Source: a bacterium (GTDB taxonomy: Bacteria; Bacillota_A; Clostridia; Lachnospirales; Lachnospiraceae). From it: a stretch of DNA of 46,689 nucleotides. Below are positions 8,209 through 16,033 of the stretch, in pieces. The stretch covers positions 1 to 46,689 of the forward strand of contig SFQZ01000016.1 in the NCBI GenBank assembly GCA_004562915.1. Direction: 5' to 3'. The notes beneath the pieces are model-generated. The model saw nothing but the letters and a program-made list of their open reading frames with translations, was not told the origin of the DNA and searched no databases. The position numbers and the translations under genes are program-made. Within the stretch, counting starts at the first letter, position 1. Each line of letters starts with the position of its first letter.

Positions 8209-8621
8209 CTCTTCCTCCTTTCCTGAAGCTTTCTTCGGTGATTTCTCTTCCTTGCTTCCTCCTGCTTTTTCTCCCGTTTGTCTTTCTTCCTGTCCTCCCT
8301 TTCCACCGGGACCTCTTCGTACTCCCCTGCTTCATAAGAAAGGCAACTGGTCTTTTTTTCCTCTAAAAGTTCTTTTCCCAGTTCGAAAAGATTCATCCCC
8401 TGATAGCGGTAAAATCCAAAGGTCAGAAACGGTGCTGCCGGGAAAAGTCCCGCATACAGCACCGCATTCAGGGGAATCTGAAAAGAATAATACATCCATC
8501 CTCCGGTCAGTACTGCCGAAAAAAAAGCCATCCCGATACATACGGTCTCCTGCATGGAAAATCCCCTCCAGCTGTCATCTTTATATTCTTTATCGAAATC
8601 TTTATTGATACTGATGTTCAT
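8199..8621 (-). CDS. PrgI-family (VirB3-like) membrane protein
   Basis: The 140-residue protein has the PrgI-family pattern: a short N-terminus (NISINKDFDKEYKDD), two hydrophobic spans (about 27-47 and 52-70), an RYQG(M)N loop, then a long, highly charged Lys/Arg/Glu tail (95-140). PrgI proteins sit beside VirB4 and are taken as the VirB3 counterpart that anchors the ATPase to the membrane. It lies immediately upstream of and overlaps the VirB4 gene, as expected. Ribosome-binding site: AAGGAGG. Confidence 0.8.
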   Translation of the reverse strand: MNISINKDFDKEYKDDSWRGFSMQETVCIGMAFFSAVLTGGWMYYSFQIPLNAVLYAGLFPAAPFLTFGFYRYQGMNLFELGKELLEEKKTSCLSYEAGEYEEVPVEREDRKKDKREKKQEEARKRNHRRKLQERRKRWA

Positions 8622-8630
8622 GTTCCCTCC

Positions 8631-9461
8631 TTATAATCCAAATGATCTGCGCAAAAGTCCCTCGGCTCCTTTCACGGTTCCTGCCGTGATCGTCATAGTC
8701 ATAAGACCTTCCAGCACACTGACGGTCCACTCCGCAATCGTCCCTTCCAGGGCAGTAAAGACAATAAGCCCGCCTGCGATCATCCAGTGGGAAACAGACA
8801 GGGCAAGGGCGATCACCACAATCTCAAATGCAGACCCCAGAAAAGACTTTACCCATGCGGATGCCGTCTGGCTGATCCCCCGGTTCCCACTCATGGATGC
8901 CAGGGCGACCGGGGCAAACAAGGTCAGAAGATACAGATTTAAGAACCTTTTATATACGGCAAAGAGAATCATAAATCCGCTTACCAGTGCTGCAATCAGG
9001 TATACAAGTCCCCAGGCCAGGTAGGTGAGCATCTCCCCTACCTGTGGGTCCGATGGGGTGACAGTGGACATGGCCGCATCATCAAAGGCTGTCAGAGACA
9101 GCTGGGATGCCATCTGGAAAAAAAGCCGGATCAGCGGTACTGCATTTACCAGCAGAAACTCAGCCAGAATCAGCCGGATCCCATAAGTGACCAAAACTTC
9201 TATCGTGATCCCTTTTCGAAAATCCGTGATCTCTTTTAAAAATCCAATGGATAAAAAGATAAGGATAAGGGAACTTCCGATCAAAAGAAAAGGCGGATAG
9301 ATCTCAGTCACCACCCGGTTCCAGACATCCCCGCCTCCGATATCCACAGGAGTGATCCCCAGCATGGCTTTTACAAGTGCCATACAGGTCTTCCATATCT
9401 CATTTGCCGGATATATCAGGTTAAATGCCCCGACCAGCAGTTCTTTGATCCATTCCTGCAT
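8631..9461 (-). CDS. VirB6/TrbL-like polytopic channel protein
   Basis: This 276-residue protein has about six hydrophobic spans (near 55-75, 90-110, 145-170, 175-195, 205-230 and 235-265) and a Gly/Ser-rich loop. It resembles the VirB6/TrbL-type inner-membrane parts of Firmicute conjugative elements, which form the channel through the cytoplasmic membrane. It lies four bases after the VirB2-like gene and ten before the PrgI gene. Family assignment rests on membrane layout, size and position more than on residues. Confidence 0.75.
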   Translation of the reverse strand: MQEWIKELLVGAFNLIYPANEIWKTCMALVKAMLGITPVDIGGGDVWNRVVTEIYPPFLLIGSSLILIFLSIGFLKEITDFRKGITIEVLVTYGIRLILAEFLLVNAVPLIRLFFQMASQLSLTAFDDAAMSTVTPSDPQVGEMLTYLAWGLVYLIAALVSGFMILFAVYKRFLNLYLLTLFAPVALASMSGNRGISQTASAWVKSFLGSAFEIVVIALALSVSHWMIAGGLIVFTALEGTIAEWTVSVLEGLMTMTITAGTVKGAEGLLRRSFGL

Positions 9462-9464
9462 AGG

Positions 9465-9782
9465 TTATCCTTTCAAAAGGCTGTAGATGTCCGGTGCCGC
9501 CATGCACAGAAAACCTGCCGCAATCTTCTTAAATGCACTCGCCTGCATGATACCGTCATTCCCCATCAGGGAGTTGGCAAATTCAAACACACCCCATAAT
9601 AAGTAAAAAGTTCCGATCAGGCTGATCACCTGTCCTAAAAAATCTCGGAAGGTATTCATACTCTGTAGGGCACCGCTTGCATCCACAGCCAGTACCGGTG
9701 TTGCCATCCCCAGACTGCACAGGCATACGAAGATCAGACTAAAGACTGCCTTTTTTAAATTCTTTTTTATTTTTTTTATCAT
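9465..9782 (-). CDS. VirB2/TrbC-like small membrane protein
   Basis: The 105-residue product has a basic start, a hydrophobic signal-like segment ending near ATPVLAVDA (cut likely after residue 32), and two later hydrophobic stretches around residues 48-70 and 82-100. It carries a Gly-Asn-Asp-Gly turn, as in VirB2/TrbC pilin-like or Maff2-type proteins of these elements. It would be a pilin-like or core membrane component of the transfer channel. It lies just ahead of the VirB6-like gene in the same operon. Confidence 0.7.
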   Translation of the reverse strand: MIKKIKKNLKKAVFSLIFVCLCSLGMATPVLAVDASGALQSMNTFRDFLGQVISLIGTFYLLWGVFEFANSLMGNDGIMQASAFKKIAAGFLCMAAPDIYSLLKG

Positions 9783-9789
9783 TTTTCTC

Positions 9790-9969
9790 TTACCGTCCTT
9801 TCACCAGCCCTGCAATAAAAACAAGCACTGCAAGGAATGCAATGATGGAAAAACGGATCAGAAGTCCCCGAAACTTCCCTACCGGCAACAGCCACGCAGC
9901 CATTCCGCAGCCGATTGCCGCCAGAAGAAGCAAGCACAAAATGATCATGATTTTTTTCCTGTTATCCAT
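9790..9969 (-). CDS. 59-residue two-span membrane protein
   Basis: A short gene starts at 9969 (CAGGAG ribosome site, ATGGATAAC) and ends at 9790. The peptide has a basic start, a hydrophobic span at about 8-28, a KFRGLLIR turn and a second span at about 38-56. Its start codon overlaps the end of the adhesin gene by eight bases, and it is followed after seven bases by the VirB2-like gene. The tight packing supports a real gene in the transfer operon. No family is recognised; a pilin-assembly or channel accessory role is only a guess. Confidence 0.65.
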   Translation of the reverse strand: MDNRKKIMIILCLLLLAAIGCGMAAWLLPVGKFRGLLIRFSIIAFLAVLVFIAGLVKGR

Positions 9970-12900
9970 GTTTTTTCTCCTGTTTCTTACAATTGATACG
10001 CTTCACTTCATGCAGCCTGTTCTTTCTCTTTTTAACAAGGAACACTGCGATCCCCGCCAATGCAGCCACTGCCAGAGCAAGATATACCGCTATATTGGTC
10101 GTATCACCCGTCTTTACCGGTTTGGGGGCTGACATTGTAGTTGTAGGCTTTTGTGAAGTGATAGTGACTGTCTTTTCTTCCGGTTTCTTATAGGATACGG
10201 TCTGGTCCTTATCCGCCAGGTCTTCATGGGAGGCGATCTCCACGCCTGCATGATAGAGTTTTTCAAATACTACGATCTCTTTTCCATCAAGTCCGGATCC
10301 ATCAAAGGTAAAGGAAAGTTCCACACTTCCTTCTTTCCCTTCAGCAATAAATGTCTTCTCTGCACATACTTCCTTTCCATCCACCAGAAACGGCTTTCCG
10401 GTCTCTTTATCCATCAGGACACCTTTTATGACATACTCTTTTCCAACGATCAGATGAAAATACTGTACCTTATCTACGATCGTCACTTCTTTTTGTGCGA
10501 TTCCTTCCTGGGTACCGGTTGCCTGATCCGATGCACTGGTCTTTATCTCGGGCTTTTCAAAAGATACTGTCTGATCTTTGTCCGTAAGATCTTCATGGCA
10601 TGCAATCTCTTTTTCCCCATCGAAAAGTTTTTCAAAAACAACCACAGCCTTTCCTCCCAGCAAGGAGCCGTCAAAGGTAAAGGAAAGTTCCACACTTCCG
10701 GATTCTTTTTCTGCTGTAAATTCCTTTTTGGCAGTCACTTTTCTGCCATTTACAAGCAAAGGTTCCCCTGTCTCCTGATCCATCAGGATGCCTTCTGCCA
10801 CATATGTTTTTCCAACGATCAGACCGGTATAGCTGACCTTATCAAGAATGGTCACTTCTTTTCCTACGCTTCCTTCCTGGGTACCTGTAGCTGCATCCGA
10901 AGCCTTTGTTTTGATCTGAGGATTATGGAAACGGATCGTCTGATCTTCATCCTCCAGATCCTCATGAACGGCTGCTTCCTGTCCATCCTGGTACAGTTTT
11001 TCAAATACCACCACTTCTTTTCCTATGAGATTCGATGCATCAAACGTAAAATCCATGGTCTCTGTACTGTTTTCACTCTCCGCTGTAAATGTCTTTTCAG
11101 CTGTCACTTCTTTTCCATCCACCAGAAGCGGCTTTCCTGTTTCTTTATCCATGAGAACGCCTTTTAAGGTATATTCCTTTCCGAAAGCCAGATTGGTAAG
11201 GAGTACTTTGTCACAGATGGTAACCTGTTCTTCCGCAAATGATTCATGTCTGTCTGTTGACTGGTCTGTTGCCATGGTACAGATAGAAATAACCGGAATC
11301 AGGTCATCCGTCACCGTACCCAGATCTACCGTCACATGGTCACGATGGATCACCACATCAAATTTTACCAGCTTATGGCCTTCGTTTGCATCACAGGGCA
11401 GCTCTTCCATGGTATAAGTATCATAAAGGAGAGCGCCCTTTTTGTTGTCCGGCTCCGAAGTTCCAAACCAGATCCCGTCTTCCCCGGATTCTCCCCGGTT
11501 TGTATTACGGGTATGTGGATTCCATTCACTGGAAGTATTATAGTAGCCATTTTCGTCAGTCACAAAGATATGGGATTCCCCGGTAGTCTTACTGGTGATG
11601 GAAAACTTCACCTCTGCCATCCGGCTCAAAGTTCCGTCCTCCGCCTTGATAAGCTGCAGGTCCCCTCTTTTTATCTCATTTTGAGCTGCTGTATCTTCGG
11701 TGTTCAGTTGTACCAGTGCTCCGTTTTCCCGGATTTCAAAATCCTGTGTGAGATTTTTTCCCACAGGAAGATATCCGTCAGGGGCTTTTGTCTCTTTTAT
11801 CCGGTAAGTTCCATAAGGAAGGGCATCGGTTTTTGTAGATGCCATCCCATCCTCTCCGGTCACAAGCACCATGACCACTTCGCCTTTTTCATACGTTTTG
11901 CCGTCTACTATGACCGGATGTTCCGACTGAGTTGTGATGGTAAATTCTGCACCCTTCAGCGTGGCACTTCCCTGCGGTTTCTTTTCTTTTGTCTCTGCAT
12001 CCCATTTTTCTATTGCTACCCCGCCCCGGATCACCTGGTCTTTTGCTGCCGTCTCATCTGTATTCAGTTTTACTGTCACTCCATTTTCCCGGATGGCAAA
12101 GGTCTGGGTAAGGCCTGTTCCCGATAAAAGATATCCTTCGGGAGATTTCGTCTCTCTGATCTCATAATCACCATAGGGAAGCACATTGCTTTCCGTAGAT
12201 GCCACTCCCTCTGCATCAGTCACGATCGTCATAACAGCCTCCCCGGCTGCATACGATTTTCCGGATACTACGACAGGATTTTCACTCTGATTCATGATGG
12301 TAAACTCTGCCCCTTCTAAAGAAGCATCTCCCTGTGAGATTTTTTCGTTTGTTTCCAGATCCCGTTTTTCAATGGAAACACCGCCCTTTATGATCTGTTC
12401 CGGAATCTCCGGGGCATTGTATGTATCCACCGGCTCTATGATCCCATCGCTGGTGATCTGGCGTACAAACAGTTCCGTATTTAAGAGATACCCTTCGGGT
12501 GCCTTTGTTTCCTGAACGGTGACCGTTCCCAATGGAAATGTCTCATATCCATTGGAATCTCTGTAAAATGCATCACCGGATACTTTATAGGAATCCAGAA
12601 GCTTACAGATTCCCTTATCATCTGTACGAAGCACCCAGGTACGGACCGGCTGGACCCCGGCTGCCTGGGGATCACTGTCATAATTTCCGGAATAATACTT
12701 TATGGTAAATTCCGCTCCGGCTAACGATGCACTTCCCTGGGGCATATTTTTTGTAGTTTCCGCATCCAGTTTTCCCAGGACGATACTGATCGGGTCATTC
12801 TGTGGAATATCCTGAACCGTCACCGATACGGTACTGGCATTCAATTCAATCTTATCTGACCAGCTTTCTGACAGGGCAAATCCGCTTGGGGCCGTGATCT

Positions 12901-13807
12901 CTTTCAGCCAGTATGTCCCATAGGGGATCTCTTCACTGACTGCCTGCCCCTGTGCATCCGTTGTCATCTGGGTGATCAGGTTGCTGTCTTTGTCATAAAC
13001 CCCGTAGACTGCCCCTGCCAAAGAGTAACAGTTATTCCCGTTTGTGATCCCTGTGTTGGCCGATACTTTCTGCATGGAGATCTGCCCTTTTTCCACGCCT
13101 GTTTTTTCCAGCCAGCAGATATCCTGCTGATTATCGCTGTATGCAACATAGGCTGTATACTGTTCCATAATATCCGGGTGTTCCGATGCCCATTTCTGTA
13201 CAGTCTTGATATGATTGATATAATCCTGGGCCGCACTGGAACTCACTCCCTGCAAAGAGCCGCAGTACACATACGATACGCATGCATGGGTGATGCAGTA
13301 GACATCCTGTTTTGCCCGTTCCAGAGGAACTCCCAGAGCTTCCAGGGCTGATGTGGAAAGCAAAGGATACGGACCTTCATAGGCACACAGCATCAGTGCC
13401 TTGATCGTATCATTCTCAAGGACAGATACCGTAGCAGCACCGGATGGAGAACCTTTACTGGGTTCCATACAATATGCCGGATAGCTTCCCGTTTCAGAAT
13501 TTACGGAAAACAGATGGGTGGTCCATGTCATATAGGGCAGGCTCTGTCCTTTTATGATCGTACAGGAAGACCCCTCTTCCGACAGAAGCATCGGTGTATT
13601 TTCATCCACGATCACCGCAGTAAGGATATCTTTTCCCCGGGATTGGTCTCCTATATCGGGACCAAGTTCCGGGATCACTTCCATATCCACCCACTCTGTC
13701 ACCGTTTCCTCCGTAGCATAGACGTCTCCCGCTCCCAAAAAAGAAGCACAAAACATTACCAATGCCAGGGAAGCACTTATGAATTTTTTCCATTTAAAGT
13801 TTTTCAT
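9962..13807 (-). CDS. Giant cell-wall-anchored adhesin (thioester-like, CnaB/SpaA and VaFE repeats)
   Basis: From the start at 13807 (GGAGGAAAA before ATG) the protein has 1281 residues. It has a signal peptide to about residue 32 (ends VYAT) and an N-terminal domain with Cys113 in YPAYCMEP, as in thioester adhesins. SpaA/CnaB-type domains that form Lys-Asn crosslinks begin near 247, 342, 474 and 596 (motifs LAGAEF/LKGAEFTI and YGTYRIKE), and a divergent one begins near 716. Three VaFE repeats lie at about 839-960, 967-1085 and 1089-1210. The C-terminus has a sorting signal PVKTGD, a hydrophobic span and a basic tail. It is thus a sortase substrate standing out from the wall. As first gene of the transfer operon it is probably the mating-pair adhesin; binding to host tissue is an alternative. 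Confidence 0.85.
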   Translation of the reverse strand: MKNFKWKKFISASLALVMFCASFLGAGDVYATEETVTEWVDMEVIPELGPDIGDQSRGKDILTAVIVDENTPMLLSEEGSSCTIIKGQSLPYMTWTTHLFSVNSETGSYPAYCMEPSKGSPSGAATVSVLENDTIKALMLCAYEGPYPLLSTSALEALGVPLERAKQDVYCITHACVSYVYCGSLQGVSSSAAQDYINHIKTVQKWASEHPDIMEQYTAYVAYSDNQQDICWLEKTGVEKGQISMQKVSANTGITNGNNCYSLAGAVYGVYDKDSNLITQMTTDAQGQAVSEEIPYGTYWLKEITAPSGFALSESWSDKIELNASTVSVTVQDIPQNDPISIVLGKLDAETTKNMPQGSASLAGAEFTIKYYSGNYDSDPQAAGVQPVRTWVLRTDDKGICKLLDSYKVSGDAFYRDSNGYETFPLGTVTVQETKAPEGYLLNTELFVRQITSDGIIEPVDTYNAPEIPEQIIKGGVSIEKRDLETNEKISQGDASLEGAEFTIMNQSENPVVVSGKSYAAGEAVMTIVTDAEGVASTESNVLPYGDYEIRETKSPEGYLLSGTGLTQTFAIRENGVTVKLNTDETAAKDQVIRGGVAIEKWDAETKEKKPQGSATLKGAEFTITTQSEHPVIVDGKTYEKGEVVMVLVTGEDGMASTKTDALPYGTYRIKETKAPDGYLPVGKNLTQDFEIRENGALVQLNTEDTAAQNEIKRGDLQLIKAEDGTLSRMAEVKFSITSKTTGESHIFVTDENGYYNTSSEWNPHTRNTNRGESGEDGIWFGTSEPDNKKGALLYDTYTMEELPCDANEGHKLVKFDVVIHRDHVTVDLGTVTDDLIPVISICTMATDQSTDRHESFAEEQVTICDKVLLTNLAFGKEYTLKGVLMDKETGKPLLVDGKEVTAEKTFTAESENSTETMDFTFDASNLIGKEVVVFEKLYQDGQEAAVHEDLEDEDQTIRFHNPQIKTKASDAATGTQEGSVGKEVTILDKVSYTGLIVGKTYVAEGILMDQETGEPLLVNGRKVTAKKEFTAEKESGSVELSFTFDGSLLGGKAVVVFEKLFDGEKEIACHEDLTDKDQTVSFEKPEIKTSASDQATGTQEGIAQKEVTIVDKVQYFHLIVGKEYVIKGVLMDKETGKPFLVDGKEVCAEKTFIAEGKEGSVELSFTFDGSGLDGKEIVVFEKLYHAGVEIASHEDLADKDQTVSYKKPEEKTVTITSQKPTTTMSAPKPVKTGDTTNIAVYLALAVAALAGIAVFLVKKRKNRLHEVKRINCKKQEKKHG

Positions 13808-13933
13808 TTTTCCTCCATTCACCTCTTTGATCTACAAGAGGATGTGCATTTACTTTTTAGACGAACCATTTCCTGTCCGGCTTTCCCGGTGGACCCCGGA
13901 TCGCAGTTTGCTTCATTTTCCATTCCTTTCTTC

Positions 13934-13972
13934 AAAAAAAGAGCCAGAAAACGCAAACCGGTTTCCTGACTC
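13934..13972 (-). terminator. Intrinsic terminator between replication and transfer operons
   Basis: On the minus strand GAGTCAGGAAAC (13961-13972) pairs with GTTTTCTGGCTC (13941-13952), with one or two mismatches, and is followed by seven T. It lies 17 bases after the lipoprotein stop codon and separates that gene from the adhesin gene. The remaining 13823-13933 must hold the adhesin promoter; no convincing box pair was seen. Confidence 0.75.
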
Positions 13973-13988
13973 CTGTATTCTTTCTTAA

Positions 13989-14816
13989 TTATTTCGTGGC
14001 TCCGCAGCCGGTGCATACCGCACCTGTAACGATCACCTCATCATAGGCTTCTTTTACTGTCCTTGTATCATAATGTCCCTCTGCATCATGGTGAACGGTC
14101 TGGGTTCCCACCTGCACTTTCTTTATAACATTTTTCCACTGCCTGCAGACATCATTCAGATGCTCATTGGGATTTCCCTGTATCTCTGCTCCGCAGGTAA
14201 CACAGACAGCCTGCTCCCTTTCTTCATAAACAGGTATCTCCTCATCCCATGCCGGGACATCTTCCACCCATGTCTGCTCTGTCACCGCATCATGATGCCG
14301 CACCTGTGTTTTATCTGTCCACTGATGGACATGTTCCTCTTCTATTGCAGTTTCTGTTTTGCCCTGGCTTTCATTTTCCTTGCTGCTTTCTTTGGTATTT
14401 TCTGTTTTAGGATTATCCGCTTTTGGGGCATCTGTTTTTGGAGTATCTGCCACTTTCGTATCTGCTTTCCGGCTCCCTGCTTCTGATGCTTTTTTCTTCT
14501 CCTGGCTTTTCTTTTGTCCCACTGGTTCTTCTTCCTTTTGTTTCTTCTCCTCCTGTTTCTTATCTTCCTTGGCTTCTGCTTTCTTTTCAGGCTGTACGTT
14601 CTTATCCGTATCTTGGATATCCGCCGTTTTCTCTCTTTTCACAGATTCCTCTTTTTCTTTTATTTCTTCCGCATCGTCCTCGTTTCGGACAGCCACGGTC
14701 TGTTCTGTATCCTCCGTCTTGGCATTTTCTGCTTTATTTTTACTGCCGCATCCGCCCAAACAGAAAATAAAGCAAATACAAAATATAACCGACATCATTC
14801 TTTTTCTTTCCATCAT
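13989..14816 (-). CDS. Lipoprotein with Lys/Glu-rich stalk and CxxC tail domain
   Basis: The likely start is 14816, eight or so bases after GGAGGAAGAG, giving about 275 residues. The N-terminus is a lipoprotein signal: MERKRMM, a hydrophobic core, then the lipobox CLGGC followed by GSK. A long, low-complexity Glu/Lys/Ala/Thr stalk (about 25-165) carries a folded C-terminal part starting at HVHQW. It has His-His-Asp pairs (RHHDAV, VHHDAEGHYD) and two Cys pairs (CVTCGAEIQG and CTGCGATK). The Cys/His pattern suggests metal binding. This tail type recurs in Firmicute surface proteins, but I know no assigned function. Last gene of the replication operon; ends at a terminator. Confidence 0.7.
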   Translation of the reverse strand: MMERKRMMSVIFCICFIFCLGGCGSKNKAENAKTEDTEQTVAVRNEDDAEEIKEKEESVKREKTADIQDTDKNVQPEKKAEAKEDKKQEEKKQKEEEPVGQKKSQEKKKASEAGSRKADTKVADTPKTDAPKADNPKTENTKESSKENESQGKTETAIEEEHVHQWTDKTQVRHHDAVTEQTWVEDVPAWDEEIPVYEEREQAVCVTCGAEIQGNPNEHLNDVCRQWKNVIKKVQVGTQTVHHDAEGHYDTRTVKEAYDEVIVTGAVCTGCGATK

Positions 14817-14840
14817 CTCTTCCTCCATCATCGGACCGGA

Positions 14841-15077
14841 TCACATAAAACCGGAGTCCCCATAAGGATGCAGTTCATCACGGAGCATTTCCCGAAGCTT
14901 TTCTTCGAATGCTTCCGGCATTATTTCCAGCGGCTCCTCATAGGCACGGACAGCATGAAGGATATAGTCATTCATAGAGCTGTACCGGCTCTTATCGTAA
15001 TTTCTTATTTTTTCCAATACCTGTACTTCATGGGGATAATCCATCCGGAACCGCAACTCTATCCGTTCACTCCTCAT
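14841..15077 (-). CDS. Small ribbon-helix-helix-like protein
   Basis: The start at 15077 is preferred because AAAGGAG stands about nine bases before it; it overlaps the upstream gene by 11 bases. The 78-residue product opens with a short beta-like stretch RIELRFRMDYP, then a helix, a loop (RYSSMNDYIL) and a second helix. This order resembles ribbon-helix-helix DNA-binding proteins that act as relaxosome or partition accessories or as local repressors. The fold is inferred from pattern only. Confidence 0.55.
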   Translation of the reverse strand: MRSERIELRFRMDYPHEVQVLEKIRNYDKSRYSSMNDYILHAVRAYEEPLEIMPEAFEEKLREMLRDELHPYGDSGFM

Positions 15078-15267
15078 CTGCTTTTCTCCTTTTTTGTGCC
15101 GCTTTCCTTTCTTTTTTCTGATTCCATTCCCGCAGGAATTCCTCCTGCATCCGGTCATTGATTTCACGTTCTTTTTCGTCACACTGTACCAGTGACAGGA
15201 GAACGAAAAACACTACTATACCTGCGACCATCCAAACCATTTTTCTCACCTTCCGATCTCCTGCCAT
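15067..15267 (-). CDS. 66-residue single-span membrane protein
   Basis: The peptide has a basic start, one hydrophobic span (about 9-27) and a long, charged C-terminal helix rich in Glu, Lys and Arg (30-66), probably coiled. It is packed between the SpoVG-like gene and the ribbon-helix-helix-like gene, with an 11-base overlap to the latter. No family is recognised. Confidence 0.55.
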   Translation of the reverse strand: MAGDRKVRKMVWMVAGIVVFFVLLSLVQCDEKEREINDRMQEEFLREWNQKKERKAAQKRRKADEE

Positions 15268-15275
15268 ATTCAGTT

Positions 15276-15869
15276 TTATAATTTTTGCTGTTTCAGCTGC
15301 AGTTCTTCACACCGCTTAAGGATCTTTTCTGTCACGATTTCCCTCAGTGTTCCTGTGTTAAAATACAAAAGATCCTGATACCCGTCCGATGAGGAACACT
15401 GGGGAAAGGAGATAAAACGCTTTCCCTTTATATGAAGGATGCGGATCTGCCGGATTGTAAGGGAACCACAGGTTACCGATGCAAGTGCCACCAGGTTGCC
15501 CTTCTCTATCAGCTTCACATCCACGGAAATCTCTTCTTCTGCAGTTTTTTGATTCATCTGCTGGATAAGAAGATCCTTTACAACCGTTTTGAAAACGGTA
15601 TGATAAAGCTCCGGCTCCATCCTGCATATCTCCAGATAGTAATCCTCCCTGGCGATCGTGGGAAGTGACAGATAAAACTCTCCGGGGGCTTTCTTACTTT
15701 TCATGACCCGGATCCCCTTGACCGTCACAATGCCGTTTATCGTGACACTGCCATAGCCAAGCTGGTTTTCGGTTTCATGCAATACCATCTTCGGTATGAT
15801 ATGAAACTGCTGTTTCTGTTCCAACAGCTCATTTTTCATTTCTTCAAATACTTTATCCCATTCGCTCAT
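15276..15869 (-). CDS. SpoVG-like protein, apparently a tandem duplication
   Basis: The start at 15869 is chosen because GGCAGGAGG stands just before it; the frame stays open further upstream but runs through operator repeats. The 197-residue protein seems to hold two SpoVG-like units. The first is around residues 35-75 (VTVKGIRVM, then FYLSLPT). The second, better one is near 120-170 (VDVKLI, LVALASVT, LTIRQIRIL, RFISFPQ). SpoVG is a small site-specific DNA- and RNA-binding regulator of Firmicutes, normally a single domain of about 90 residues. Here, next to repA and two long dyads, it may control the element's own operon. Family call by pattern; moderate confidence. Confidence 0.6.
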   Translation of the reverse strand: MSEWDKVFEEMKNELLEQKQQFHIIPKMVLHETENQLGYGSVTINGIVTVKGIRVMKSKKAPGEFYLSLPTIAREDYYLEICRMEPELYHTVFKTVVKDLLIQQMNQKTAEEEISVDVKLIEKGNLVALASVTCGSLTIRQIRILHIKGKRFISFPQCSSSDGYQDLLYFNTGTLREIVTEKILKRCEELQLKQQKL

Positions 15870-15889
15870 ACGCCCTCCTGCCTTTTTCT

Positions 15890-15973
15890 CACTTTGCGAC
15901 AATTTGTCGTAAAGTTTTTCTGTTCTGCATCCTGCATATACTTCTTTCACTTCGCGACAATTTGTCGCAAAGT
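15890..15973. repeat. Two long dyads (operator or partition-site candidates)
   Basis: Two near-identical sites at about 15890-15914 and 15949-15973 share the core GCGACAATTTGTCG flanked by CACTT and AAAGTT. Each is an inverted repeat of 11-12 bases per arm around a single T, with one mismatched pair. Centres are 59 bases apart. They lie upstream of the SpoVG-like start and downstream of repA. Confidence 0.8.
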
Positions 15974-16033
15974 TATCCACGTACAGATATCATATGCCCT
16001 GTTTTATCCACAGCCGTTTTGAAGTTATCCATA
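15973..16033. other. Cluster of DnaA-box-like sequences
   Basis: TTATCCACG (15973-15981), TTATCCACA (16004-16012, perfect DnaA consensus) and TTATCCATA (16025-16033) lie in the same orientation within 61 bases. The last covers the repA stop codon. With the dyads they suggest an origin-linked region where host DnaA can bind. Confidence 0.55.

Noticed and set aside
10226..12127. Long plus-strand frames opposite the adhesin gene
   Set aside because: Antisense shadows of repeated CnaB/VaFE codons; their products are Phe/Cys/His-rich without family resemblance.
14359..15161. Long open frames on the plus strand opposite the lipoprotein and neighbours
   Set aside because: They are shadows of low-complexity Lys/Glu coding sequence on the minus strand, with no ribosome sites or families.
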